The notes under the pieces were generated by a model. The model ran no database searches. It saw nothing but the letters and a program-made list of their open reading frames with translations, and was not told where the DNA came from. 9,049 nt of DNA from Gemmatimonadales bacterium. GTDB lineage: Bacteria > Gemmatimonadota > Gemmatimonadetes > Gemmatimonadales > GWC2-71-9. Of the stretch, positions 1 to 6,827 are shown one piece after another (the first letter of the stretch is position 1; every line of letters starts with the position of its first letter). The stretch is from the NCBI GenBank assembly GCA_025924275.1, contig JAICEH010000077.1, forward strand, positions 1 through 9,049, in the 5' to 3' direction. Position numbers and translations under genes: made by a program.

Positions 1-46
1 CGGTCAGGACGAGAAGTGCGAGCACTGCCGCACGGGGATGCCGCAT
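1..46 (-). CDS. 5' fragment of a secreted or lipoprotein gene (cut by the left edge)
   Basis: Only the first 15 codons are visible; they translate to MRHPRAAVLALLVLT. This is the start of a classical signal peptide: two positive residues (R2, R5) followed by an Ala/Leu/Val hydrophobic core. The start is well supported because a GGAGGAG Shine-Dalgarno sequence lies 6 nt upstream of the ATG. The product is therefore probably exported or membrane-anchored, but its function cannot be told because the mature protein lies outside the window. The gene points the same way as the efflux operon and starts 169 bp downstream of it. A hairpin after that operon and a possible promoter in the gap suggest it is transcribed separately. 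Confidence 0.7.
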   Translation of the reverse strand, partial: MRHPRAAVLALLVLT

Positions 47-52
47 CGCCGT

Positions 53-59
53 CTCCTCC
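53..59 (-). promoter_or_regulatory. Strong Shine-Dalgarno for the left-edge gene
   Basis: On the minus strand this reads GGAGGAG, 6 nt before the ATG at 46-44. It is the main reason for accepting a gene of which only 15 codons are visible. Confidence 0.75.
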
Positions 60-125
60 AGGGTGGCCGGGGGTCGGGATCCCGGTAGTCGGACAACCCT
101 AGCGGTCCGGACCTGAAGCCCGGAT

Positions 126-149
126 GACGGAAGGGTGAGTTCACGTTCC
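126..149 (-). promoter_or_regulatory. Possible ECF-sigma-type promoter
   Basis: On the minus strand, GGAAC (149-145) is followed after 15 nt by CGTC (129-126). This resembles the GGAAC -35 and CGTC-like -10 elements recognised by many extracytoplasmic-function sigma factors. It lies about 80 nt upstream of the ATG at 46, which would give a leader of roughly 70 nt. The match is short and could be chance in GC-rich DNA. No ECF sigma-factor gene is in the window. Confidence 0.25.
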
Positions 150-186
150 GCCCCGGACGCTGCGGACGCCATTGTACCAAGGGGAG

Positions 187-212
187 GGGGGCGGGACGGG
201 CGTCCCGCCCCC
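187..212 (-). terminator. Perfect 11-bp GC hairpin after the efflux operon
   Basis: Positions 187-197 pair perfectly with 202-212, leaving a 4-nt loop. The hairpin begins 3 nt beyond the stop codon of the outer-membrane channel gene, where an operon terminator is expected. On the minus strand the sequence after the stem is CTCCCCTTGGTACAAT, so there is no real U-tract. It is either a non-canonical intrinsic terminator or a structure that protects the mRNA 3' end. Confidence 0.55.
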
Positions 213-215
213 GGG

Positions 216-1640
216 TCAGCGGTCCTGGCGGACCGGGATGGCGAGGGTGTCGGTCACCGGGTCCCAGCCCCCGCCCAGCGCCTTGTAGAGCTGCACCACC
301 GCAACCCGGTGCTGGCGCTCGAGGGCCGATTCCTGCAGCTCCGCGTCGAGCTGGGTGCGCTGGGCGTCGAGCAGGCTCAGGTAGTTGTCCACCCCGCCCT
401 CGTACCGGAGCCCGGCCAGCTCCACGGCACGGCGCGCCGCCTCGGCCGCCCGGCCCGCGGCATCGGCCTCCTCACGGAGCCGCTCCACCGCCACAAGCCC
501 GTCCTCGACCTCGCGGAACGCATTGAGCACCGCCTTCTCGTACTGCCCCACCGCCGCCTCGGTGCGCGCCCGCTCGGCGGCCACCTGCTTCAGGTTCCGG
601 CCGCTGTTGATGATCGGGAGGAACAGGTTCGCCGCGACGTTCCAGAACCCGGTGCCGCTGGCGAACAGGTTGTCGAGGTCCTCGCTCACCGTGCCGCCCG
701 CCGCGGTGAGCGAGATGGTCGGGAAGAGCGCCGCGATGGCGGCCCCGATCCGCGCGTTGGCCGACCGGAGCTGCTCCTCCGCCTGCCGCACGTCGGGCCG
801 CCGCTCGAGCAGTTCCGCCGGCAGGCCCGCGGGGATCACGTCGGGGAACTGCTGCTGGGTGAGCGGCAGGCCGCGGGGGAGGCTCCCCGGCGGGCGGCCG
901 AGGAGCACGCTCAGTTCGTTCTCCTTCTGGCTCCGCTGGCGGAGCGCCCGGAACCGGGTCCCCTCGGCCACGGCCAGGGCGTTCTCCCCCTGGCGCACGT
1001 CCAGCTCGGAGGTGAGCCCGCCCTGGAAGCGGGCCCGCGCGAGGTCCAGCGACTCCCGCCGGATCGCCACCTGCGAATCGGCGATGGCCACCTGCCCGTC
1101 GAGGTCGAGCAGCTCCAGGTAGGCGCGGGCCACCTCGCTCACCACCGTGAGGATCACGCCGCGGCGCCCCTGCTCGCTCGCGAGCAGCGTGGCCCGGGCC
1201 GACTCGTTGAGCCGGCGGAGGCGGCCCCAGAGGTCGATCTCCCAGGACAGGCTCGCGCCCACGGCGTAGGTCTCGCCCTCCCCCAGCCCCCGGAGCAGCG
1301 AGTCGGCGCCCTCGATCCGGCTCACCCCGGCCCCGATGCCGATCTGGGGCAGGAACTCGAGCCGCTGGATGCCCAGCAGCGCCCGGGCCTCGTTCACCCG
1401 GGCGAGCGCGATGTGCAGGTCCCGGTTCTCCCGGAGAGCGGTGCGGACCAGGCCCTGGAGGGTGGTGTCGCCCAGCACGCTCCACCACGGGAGGTTGGCG
1501 TAGGACGAGTCCCGGAGCGCCATGGCGCTGTCCCGCCAGGCGGCCGGGGGCGCGATGGTGGTGGGGCGCTCGTAGTTGGGCCCCAGGGCGCACCCGGTGA
1601 GGAGGAGCGCCACGGTCCCGGCGCGGAGGGCGGGGCGCAT
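216..1640 (-). CDS. Outer-membrane efflux channel lipoprotein, OprM/NodT family
   Basis: The 474-residue product is a TolC-type outer-membrane channel that would trimerise, dock onto the adaptor and transporter encoded upstream, and form the exit duct of the pump. The N-terminus has a short hydrophobic stretch with lipobox L14-T15-G16-C17, followed by the family signature GPNYERP (20-26). Other hallmarks are WW at 52-53, SWEIDLWGR (132-140), LPAELLERRPDVRQAE (273-288), ANARIGAAIAALFPTISL (294-311), and YKALGGGW (452-459). There are two tandem outer-membrane-efflux domains, roughly 60-250 and 270-455, and the length is typical of the family. It is the last gene of the operon. Its ATG starts 2 nt after the transporter stop (TGA-CG-ATG) with only a weak G-rich Shine-Dalgarno, so translation is probably coupled to the gene before it. 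No frameshift or truncation is seen. The general function is secure; the substrate cannot be predicted from this subunit. Confidence 0.95.
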   Translation of the reverse strand: MRPALRAGTVALLLTGCALGPNYERPTTIAPPAAWRDSAMALRDSSYANLPWWSVLGDTTLQGLVRTALRENRDLHIALARVNEARALLGIQRLEFLPQIGIGAGVSRIEGADSLLRGLGEGETYAVGASLSWEIDLWGRLRRLNESARATLLASEQGRRGVILTVVSEVARAYLELLDLDGQVAIADSQVAIRRESLDLARARFQGGLTSELDVRQGENALAVAEGTRFRALRQRSQKENELSVLLGRPPGSLPRGLPLTQQQFPDVIPAGLPAELLERRPDVRQAEEQLRSANARIGAAIAALFPTISLTAAGGTVSEDLDNLFASGTGFWNVAANLFLPIINSGRNLKQVAAERARTEAAVGQYEKAVLNAFREVEDGLVAVERLREEADAAGRAAEAARRAVELAGLRYEGGVDNYLSLLDAQRTQLDAELQESALERQHRVAVVQLYKALGGGWDPVTDTLAIPVRQDR

Positions 1641-1642
1641 CG

Positions 1643-4600
1643 TCAGTGCCCCCCGGCCGGGGCCGCCGGCGCCTGCTCCGGCAGCACGGTCTTCGCCTTC
1701 TTCCCGAACCGGATCCGCTCCACCATCGCGAAGAGCCCGGGGATGACGAACACGCCGACCACCGTCGCCACCAGCATCCCGGAGAAGACCGCGGTGCCCA
1801 TCCGGTTCTGCGCCGCCGCGCCCGCGCCGTTGGCGAGCATCAGCGGCACCACGCCCATGATGAAGGCGAACGCGGTCATCAGGATGGGCCGGAAGCGGAG
1901 CCGCGCGGCCTCGAGCGCCGCCTCCTCCACCGGTTTCCCGCCCTCGTGCTGGGCCTTGGCGAACTCCACGATGAGGATCGCGTTCTTGGCGGCGAGCCCC
2001 ACCAGCATGATGAGGCCCACCTGCACGAACACGTTGTTGTCGTACCCCGCCACCCACACGCCGAGGAAGGCGCCGAGGGCCACGAGCGGCGTCTCCAGCA
2101 GCACCGCCCAGGGCAGTTTCCAGCTCTCGTACAGGGCGGCCAGCAGCAGGAACACGAACACGATGGCCAGCACGAAGGTGGGCCCGGCCGGCGGGGCCTG
2201 CTTCTCCTGGTAGGAGAACCCGGCGTAGGCGAAGCCCATCTCCCGGGGCAGGACCTGGGTCGCGGTCTCCTCCAGGGCCTGCATCGCCTGGCCCGAGGTG
2301 TAGCCCGGTCCCGGCACGCCGGAGATCTCGACCGAGCGGAAGAGATTGAACCGGACGGTGATCTCGGTGCCCGAGGCCGGGCTCACCCGCATCAGCGTCG
2401 AGAGCGGCACCATCTCGCCGGTGGTCCGGCTCCGCACGTAGAACTGCCCGATGTCCTCCGGCCGCTGCCGGAAGGCCGGCTCGGCCTGCACGTACACCCG
2501 GTAGAGCCGCCCGAACCGGTTGAAGTCGTTGACGTAGGCGCCGCCCATCGAGGCCGAGAGCGCCGCGAAGACGTCGTTGACCGCCACCCCGAGGCTCCGG
2601 GTCTTCTCCCGGTCGAGGTCCACCGCGACCTGGGGCACCTGCGGGTTGAACGAGGTGAAGAGGTTGGCCAGCTCGGGCCGCTGCCGCGCGGCTTCCAGGA
2701 ACGCCTGGGTCTGCTGGCCCAGCTCCGCCACGCTCAGGGTGCCGCTCCGGTCCTGCAGCAGGAAGTTGAAGCCGCCGGCGGCCCCGAAGCCCGGGATGGT
2801 GGGGGGCGTGAACGGGAAGATCACCGCGCCCGGGATCGCGGCCAGCTGCCGCCGGAGCGTCTGCTGGATCCCGCTCACGTGCAGCTCGGGCGACTCCCGC
2901 TCGTCCCACGGCGTGAGCTTGCAGAAGAAGGAGGCGTACTCCGGGCTGAACGAGTTGGTGAGGATGGCGCTGCCGCCGACGGCGGTGCAGGCCAGGATGC
3001 CCTCGGTGCCCTTGAGCACCTCCTCCACCTGGGCCACGACCTGGCCGGTCCGCTCCAGCGACGAGGCCGGGGGCAGCTGGACGTTCACCATGAAGATGCC
3101 CATGTCCTCCTCCGGCACGAACCCGGCGGGGAGGGCGCGCCCGAGCAGCCCCGTGATCGCGGTGGCGGCCAGCACCACCCCGATGGTGAGCACGGCGCGG
3201 CGGACGAAGAGCTTGGTCCACTTCACGTACCCGCCGGTGGTCACCTCGAACACCTTGTTGAACCCGCGGTAGAACGCCCCCAGCGGCCCACCGGTGGGCT
3301 TGGCCGGCTTGAGGATCATGGCACAGAGCGCCGGGGCCAGGCTCAGCGCCAGGAAGGCCGACAGCAGCACCGAGATGGCGATGGTGAGCGCGAACTGCTG
3401 GTAGAGCCGCCCGGTGAGGCCGCCCAGCAGGGCCACCGGCACGAACACCGCCGAGAGGATGAGGGCGATCGCCACGACCGGGCCCGACACCTCCTTCATC
3501 GCCTGGACGGTCGCCTCCCGGGGCGCCATCCCGTGCTCGATGTGGTGGATCACCGCCTCGACCACCACGATCGCGTCGTCCACCACGATGCCGATCGCGA
3601 GCACCAGCCCGAACATCGTCAGCGTGTTGATCGAGAACCCGAGCAGCGGGAAGAAGATGAAGGTCCCGATGAGCGACACCGGCACGGTGAGGAGCGGGAT
3701 GATCGTGGCCCGGAAGCTCTGCAGGAACACGAACACCACGATGCTCACCAGGATGAACGCCTCGACCAGGGTGTGCAGGATCGCCTCGATGCTCGCCTCG
3801 ACCGAGGGCGTGGTGTCGTACACGATCTCGTACGCCATGTCGCCGGGGAAGAAGCCGGCCAGCTCCTCCAGGGTGTGGTAGATGCCCTCGGCGGAGGCGA
3901 GCTGGTTGGCGCCCGGCAGGAGGTACACGGTGAGCGCGGCCGCCGCCCCCCCCACCCACTGGCCGGTCGAGTCCTTGACGATGGCCCGGCCGAACGAGCG
4001 GTAGTTCTCGCTCCCCAGCTCCACCCGGCCCACGTCCTTGATCCGGAGGGTGGCGCCCCCGGCGGTCTGCCGGAGGATGATCTGCTCGAACTCCTCCGCC
4101 GTGACCAGCCGGCCCGGCGCCTTCACCGTGTAGGTGAACTCCTGGCCGGGCGGCGACGGCGCGGCACCCACCTGGCCCGCCGGGGCCTGGAGGTTCTGCT
4201 CCTTGATGGCGTCGATGACGTCCGTGGGGGTGAGCCCGAGTGCCGTCAGCCGGTCGGGGCGGAGCCAGACCCGCATGCCGTACTCGGCCCCGCCGTAGAG
4301 GTCCACCTGGGCGATCCCGGGCACGCGGAGCAGCGCGTCCCGGATGTTGATCATCGCGTAGTTGTTGAGGAACTGGGCGTCGCGGGTGCCCCCCGGCGAG
4401 TAGAGCGACACCACCATCAGGATGCTGGGGTTGATCTTCTTGACCGTCACCCCCTGCTGCAGCACCTCCTGCGGCAGCCGCGACTGGGCCTGCGACACCC
4501 GGTTCTGGGCCAGCACGTTGGCCATGTCCCGGTCCATCCCCACCTGGAACGAGACGTCCAGCAGCATCCGGCCGTCGCTGGTGTTGAGCGACTTCATGTA

Positions 4601-4828
4601 GATCATGTTGTCCACGCCGTTCACCTGCTGCTCGATCGGCGTGGCCACCGACTGCTCCACCACCTCCGCCGCGGCGCCCTGGTAGGTCGTCTCGACCCGG
4701 ATGGTGGGCGGGGAGAGCTCGGGGTACTGCTCGATCGAGAGCCGCTGCAGCACCGCGAGCCCCAGCAGCGTGATGACGATCGACGCGACGATGGCGACGA
4801 TGGGCCGCCGGATGAAGAAGTCGGCCAT
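1643..4828 (-). CDS. RND multidrug efflux transporter, HAE-1 family (AcrB/MexB-like)
   Basis: The 1061-residue inner-membrane protein is the proton-driven engine of the pump. Homotrimers of this family collect drugs or other amphiphiles from the periplasm and membrane and pass them to the outer channel. It begins MADFFIRRPI with TM1 at about 10-28. A periplasmic porter domain follows, then TM2-TM6 (about 353-505), a second porter domain, and TM8-TM12 (about 885-1037). The proton-relay residues are intact: D417 and D418 in GIVVDDAIVVVE, K948 in AAKNAILIVEFAK, and R980 in RPILMT. They correspond to AcrB D407, D408, K940 and R971. The GGAYVNDF segment (762-769) and LAALYESW (896-903) also match AcrB. 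The length is normal and the C-terminal tail (1050-1061) is Pro/Ala-rich. The ATG lies 3 nt after the adaptor stop codon, with AGGG as a weak Shine-Dalgarno 7 nt upstream. Several aromatic residues of the AcrB deep drug pocket are replaced (see findings), so substrate range should not be copied from AcrB. Confidence 0.97.
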   Translation of the reverse strand: MADFFIRRPIVAIVASIVITLLGLAVLQRLSIEQYPELSPPTIRVETTYQGAAAEVVEQSVATPIEQQVNGVDNMIYMKSLNTSDGRMLLDVSFQVGMDRDMANVLAQNRVSQAQSRLPQEVLQQGVTVKKINPSILMVVSLYSPGGTRDAQFLNNYAMINIRDALLRVPGIAQVDLYGGAEYGMRVWLRPDRLTALGLTPTDVIDAIKEQNLQAPAGQVGAAPSPPGQEFTYTVKAPGRLVTAEEFEQIILRQTAGGATLRIKDVGRVELGSENYRSFGRAIVKDSTGQWVGGAAAALTVYLLPGANQLASAEGIYHTLEELAGFFPGDMAYEIVYDTTPSVEASIEAILHTLVEAFILVSIVVFVFLQSFRATIIPLLTVPVSLIGTFIFFPLLGFSINTLTMFGLVLAIGIVVDDAIVVVEAVIHHIEHGMAPREATVQAMKEVSGPVVAIALILSAVFVPVALLGGLTGRLYQQFALTIAISVLLSAFLALSLAPALCAMILKPAKPTGGPLGAFYRGFNKVFEVTTGGYVKWTKLFVRRAVLTIGVVLAATAITGLLGRALPAGFVPEEDMGIFMVNVQLPPASSLERTGQVVAQVEEVLKGTEGILACTAVGGSAILTNSFSPEYASFFCKLTPWDERESPELHVSGIQQTLRRQLAAIPGAVIFPFTPPTIPGFGAAGGFNFLLQDRSGTLSVAELGQQTQAFLEAARQRPELANLFTSFNPQVPQVAVDLDREKTRSLGVAVNDVFAALSASMGGAYVNDFNRFGRLYRVYVQAEPAFRQRPEDIGQFYVRSRTTGEMVPLSTLMRVSPASGTEITVRFNLFRSVEISGVPGPGYTSGQAMQALEETATQVLPREMGFAYAGFSYQEKQAPPAGPTFVLAIVFVFLLLAALYESWKLPWAVLLETPLVALGAFLGVWVAGYDNNVFVQVGLIMLVGLAAKNAILIVEFAKAQHEGGKPVEEAALEAARLRFRPILMTAFAFIMGVVPLMLANGAGAAAQNRMGTAVFSGMLVATVVGVFVIPGLFAMVERIRFGKKAKTVLPEQAPAAPAGGH

Positions 4829-4831
4829 CGC

Positions 4832-6016
4832 TCAGCCCTGCCCCGCCGCGCTGTCGGCTGCCGCGGGGGTCGGCGCCGCCGGCGGCGCGGCGGACGGCCG
4901 CACCTTGATGCCGGGCCGCACCTTCTGCAGCCCCTCCACCACGATCCGGTCGGCGGGCTCGAGGCCCTCGGCGATCACCCAGTCGCTGCCGACGCGGTTG
5001 GCGGGCTTCACCGCCCGGACCTGCACCACGCTGTCCGGGCCCACCACGAAGACGTTGAACGTGCCCTGGAGCTCCTGCACCGCCCGCTGCGGGACCATGA
5101 TGGCGTTCCGGCGGGTGGAGACGGGGAGCCGGACCCGGCCGAACTGCCCGGGCCGCAGCAGCCCGCCGGGATTGGGGAAGGTGGCCTGCAGCGGGAGCGT
5201 CCCGGTCTCGGGATCCACCCCGCGCCCCACGATCGTGATCCGGCCCTTGTGCGGATGCACCGAGCCGTCCGCCAGGATGAGCTCGAGCCGTGGCTCGGTC
5301 GGGGGCCGCGTCCGGCCCTCCGCCCCCGCCGCCCGCGCGATGGCCAGGTAGTCGGCCTCCGCGATGGTGAAGTCGAAGCGGACCGGATCGAGGGCGGAGA
5401 CCACCGTGAGCACCGTGGGCTCCGGGCTCCCCACGAAGGAGCCCACGTCCACCTGCCGGTTCCCCGCCATCCCGTCGATCGGGCTCGTCACCCGGGTGTA
5501 GCCCAGGTCGAGCTGGGCCGTGGTGAGCTGGGCCTGGGCCGCCGCCACGTTGGCGCGGCTGGCCTCCTCCACCGCCACCGCGTTGTCCAGGTCCTGCTGG
5601 CTCACGGCGTTCTGCGCCGCCAGCGGCCGGAGCCGGTTCACCTGGATCACGGCGCGGTTGTGCAGCGCCTGGGCCGACGCCAGGTCGGCGCGGGCCCGGG
5701 TGGCGGTGGCCTCGAATGGCCTGGGGTCGATGACGAAGAGGAGGTCGCCCTCCCGGACCAGGGTGCCCTCGCGATAGTTGATGGACTGCAGGAACCCCGC
5801 GACCCGGGCCCGGACCTCCACGTCCTCGGCACCCCGCACCTCGCCGGTGAACTCGACCTGCACCGGCGCGTCCCGCACCTCGACCGGCTGGACCGTGACC
5901 TCCGGCGGCGGGGGCGGCGGCGGCGTGTCCTCCCCGCAGCCGGCCAGGCCGGCCACCGCGAGGCACGTCAGGGCGGCGCGGACGGCTTCGGGGGGAACCA
6001 CGATCCGGCGCAGCAT
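4832..6016 (-). CDS. RND efflux periplasmic adaptor lipoprotein (AcrA/MexA-like, HlyD superfamily)
   Basis: The 394-residue membrane-fusion protein bridges the RND transporter and the outer-membrane channel. A signal peptide ends in lipobox L24-A25-G26-C27, so the protein should be lipid-anchored on its periplasmic side. A flexible linker with seven prolines (32-38) follows. The first half of the lipoyl domain is at about 60-98 (VEVRARVAGFLQSI, then EGDLLFVIDPRPF). An alpha-helical hairpin spans about 103-170. The second lipoyl half starts at LGYTRVTSPIDG (171-182). Beta-barrel and membrane-proximal domains cover about 210-373, including GLLRPGQFGRVRL (285-297) and IMVPQRAVQ (306-314). An Ala/Pro-rich tail closes the protein. 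The reading frame stays open far upstream, but the ATG at 6016 is preferred: it gives a lipoprotein signal and has AGGAG 10 nt upstream. It is the first gene of the operon, so its upstream region should hold the operon promoter. Confidence 0.95.
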   Translation of the reverse strand: MLRRIVVPPEAVRAALTCLAVAGLAGCGEDTPPPPPPPEVTVQPVEVRDAPVQVEFTGEVRGAEDVEVRARVAGFLQSINYREGTLVREGDLLFVIDPRPFEATATRARADLASAQALHNRAVIQVNRLRPLAAQNAVSQQDLDNAVAVEEASRANVAAAQAQLTTAQLDLGYTRVTSPIDGMAGNRQVDVGSFVGSPEPTVLTVVSALDPVRFDFTIAEADYLAIARAAGAEGRTRPPTEPRLELILADGSVHPHKGRITIVGRGVDPETGTLPLQATFPNPGGLLRPGQFGRVRLPVSTRRNAIMVPQRAVQELQGTFNVFVVGPDSVVQVRAVKPANRVGSDWVIAEGLEPADRIVVEGLQKVRPGIKVRPSAAPPAAPTPAAADSAAGQG

Positions 6017-6062
6017 AGGGGGAGTGCTCCTGTAGTCCGGGCTTGGGAATGACCGGTTCGGC

Positions 6063-6100
6063 TGGGCCGGGCACCGTGGAAGAAACGTGAGCCCGGCCCA
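6063..6100. repeat. Inverted repeat, 10-bp arms, 18-nt spacer (first of two)
   Basis: TGGGCCGGGC at 6063-6072 is perfectly complementary to GCCCGGCCCA at 6091-6100. The spacer is 18 nt and AT-richer than its surroundings (it includes GGAAGAAACG). It lies 47-84 bp upstream of the adaptor ATG, a plausible place for an operator or a 5'-leader hairpin of the efflux transcript. Confidence 0.5.
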
Positions 6101-6109
6101 CGGCGTCCG

Positions 6110-6147
6110 CCAGCCCGGGCGTTCCGGAATGGACCGCCCCGGGCTGG
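6110..6147. repeat. Inverted repeat, 10-bp arms, 18-nt spacer (second of two)
   Basis: CCAGCCCGGG at 6110-6119 is perfectly complementary to CCCGGGCTGG at 6138-6147, again with an 18-nt spacer. The geometry is identical to the repeat at 6063-6100, and all four arms share the hexamer GCCCGG or its complement CCGGGC. Confidence 0.5.
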
Positions 6148-6240
6148 GCACGGACGGAGGAACGGGACCATCTTGCACCAAACCCGGCCGGTGCGACAGC
6201 CCCCGCCGATCCCCGGCTCGCCGGGCACCGGCTTCCAGTC

Positions 6241-6245
6241 GGAGG
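6241..6245 (+). promoter_or_regulatory. Shine-Dalgarno that fixes the DinB-like start
   Basis: GGAGG lies 5 nt before the ATG at 6251. It supports that start over an in-frame TTG at 6173, which lacks a comparable site and would add an unconserved-looking Pro-rich extension. Confidence 0.7.
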
Positions 6246-6250
6246 CCCCG

Positions 6251-6793
6251 ATGGAGTTCGACCTCGAGTTCTCGACCGACGTGCTGGGCCGGACGCCCGC
6301 CGTCCTCCGCTCGCTGCTGGGCGGGCTCGCCGAGCCGTGGATCCTCGGCACCGAGGGCCCCGTCACCTTCAGTCCGTTCGACGTGGTGGGCCACCTGATC
6401 GACGGGGAGGAGACCGACTGGATCCCGCGGGCGCGCATCATCCTCGCCCGCGGCACCGAGCCCCGCTTCGAGCCCTACGACCGCTTTCGCCACTGGGAGC
6501 GGAACGCCGGCCGCACCCTCGAGTCGCTGCTGGAGGAGTTCGCCCGGCTCCGCGCCGGCAACCTCGAACAGCTCCGCGCCTGGAAGCTCTCGGCGGCGGA
6601 ACTCGACCTGCCGGGCATCCATCCGCGCCTCGGCCTGGTGACGCTCCGCCAGCTGCTGGCCGCCTGGGTGGTGCACGACCTGGGGCACCTGGCGCAGGTG
6701 GCACGGGTGATGGCCAAGCAGTACCGCGGGGAGGTCGGCCCCTGGGTGCCGTTCCTCCCGGTCCTCACCGACCACGAGGTGCCGCGCTCGTGA
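6251..6793 (+). CDS. DinB/YfiT-like metal-dependent protein
   Basis: The 180-residue product looks like a four-helix-bundle protein of the DinB/YfiT superfamily. The three metal-ligand histidines expected in the family are visible: H48 in VVGHLIDGEETDW, and H142 and H146 in the VVHDLGHLAQVARVMAKQY motif near the C-terminus. Known superfamily members include thiol-S-transferases that use bacillithiol or mycothiol, maleylpyruvate isomerase, and many damage- or stress-induced proteins of unknown reaction. The specific activity here is unknown. There is no signal peptide, so it should be cytoplasmic. Length is normal for the family. It is divergent from the efflux operon and is followed 34 bp later by a methyltransferase gene on the same strand, so the two may be co-transcribed. 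Confidence 0.82.
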   Translation: MEFDLEFSTDVLGRTPAVLRSLLGGLAEPWILGTEGPVTFSPFDVVGHLIDGEETDWIPRARIILARGTEPRFEPYDRFRHWERNAGRTLESLLEEFARLRAGNLEQLRAWKLSAAELDLPGIHPRLGLVTLRQLLAAWVVHDLGHLAQVARVMAKQYRGEVGPWVPFLPVLTDHEVPRS

Positions 6794-6816
6794 CTGCCGA
6801 CCTTTGGGCCCGCATC

Positions 6817-6821
6817 GGGAG
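6817..6821 (+). promoter_or_regulatory. Shine-Dalgarno supporting the GTG start of the methyltransferase
   Basis: GGGAG lies 6 nt before GTG at 6828. The alternative in-frame TTG at 6804 has no purine-rich site upstream at a usable distance. Confidence 0.55.
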
Positions 6822-6827
6822 CGGAGG

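Larger units (their letters stand above)
6046..6167. repeat. Imperfect direct repeat (6046-6090 and 6126-6167)
   Basis: The two copies start 80 bp apart. Both contain GGAATG followed by ACCG, then CGG and CTGGGC, then an AC, and a more diverged A/G-rich stretch with AACG near the end. By eye 31 of 40 aligned positions match. Two 1-nt gaps and a 5-nt insertion in the first copy are needed. This could be a duplicated control element or decayed duplication; alignment in GC-rich DNA inflates identity, so the call is tentative. Confidence 0.4.
6017..6250. promoter_or_regulatory. Divergent intergenic region between efflux operon and DinB-like gene
   Basis: This 234-bp gap separates two divergently transcribed units and must hold at least the promoter of the efflux operon. 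On the minus strand an AGGAG Shine-Dalgarno lies at 6031-6027, 10 nt before the adaptor ATG. The region carries two 10-bp inverted repeats with equal spacing and an imperfect direct repeat, listed separately. I could not identify convincing -35/-10 boxes on either strand, and no regulator gene is adjacent. Confidence 0.6.

Noticed and set aside
75..113. Two 10-bp palindromes in the left intergenic region (75-84 and 104-113)
   Set aside because: Each is short, and at this base composition one or two in a gap of this size are near chance expectation. They do not share a sequence.
135..2213. A 692-codon plus-strand open frame covering the left intergenic region and the channel gene
   Set aside because: It has no recognisable domain and is antisense to the channel and transporter genes.
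5903..5923. GGC/GGG-rich run on the plus strand that could suggest a G-quadruplex or simple repeat
   Set aside because: It is the complement of seven proline codons in the linker just after the adaptor's lipid-anchor cysteine, a common feature of lipoproteins.
1646..6052. A very long open frame on the plus strand (over 1400 codons) opposite the efflux operon
   Set aside because: It is antisense to three convincingly identified genes, and its translation is a low-complexity Arg/Gly/His/Pro mix typical of shadow frames in GC-rich DNA.
216..6101. A 1961-codon open frame on the minus strand that includes the outer-membrane channel
   Set aside because: Only its last 474 codons (from the ATG at 1640) make a recognisable protein. 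The rest is an out-of-frame reading of the transporter and adaptor genes, so it is not a fusion.
6173..6201. TTGCAC as a -35 box for the DinB-like gene
   Set aside because: The hexamer 17 nt downstream is ACAGCC, which does not resemble a -10 element.
6804..6827. TTG start adding 8 residues to the methyltransferase
   Set aside because: GTG 6828 has GGGAG at 6-nt spacing; the TTG has no usable Shine-Dalgarno.
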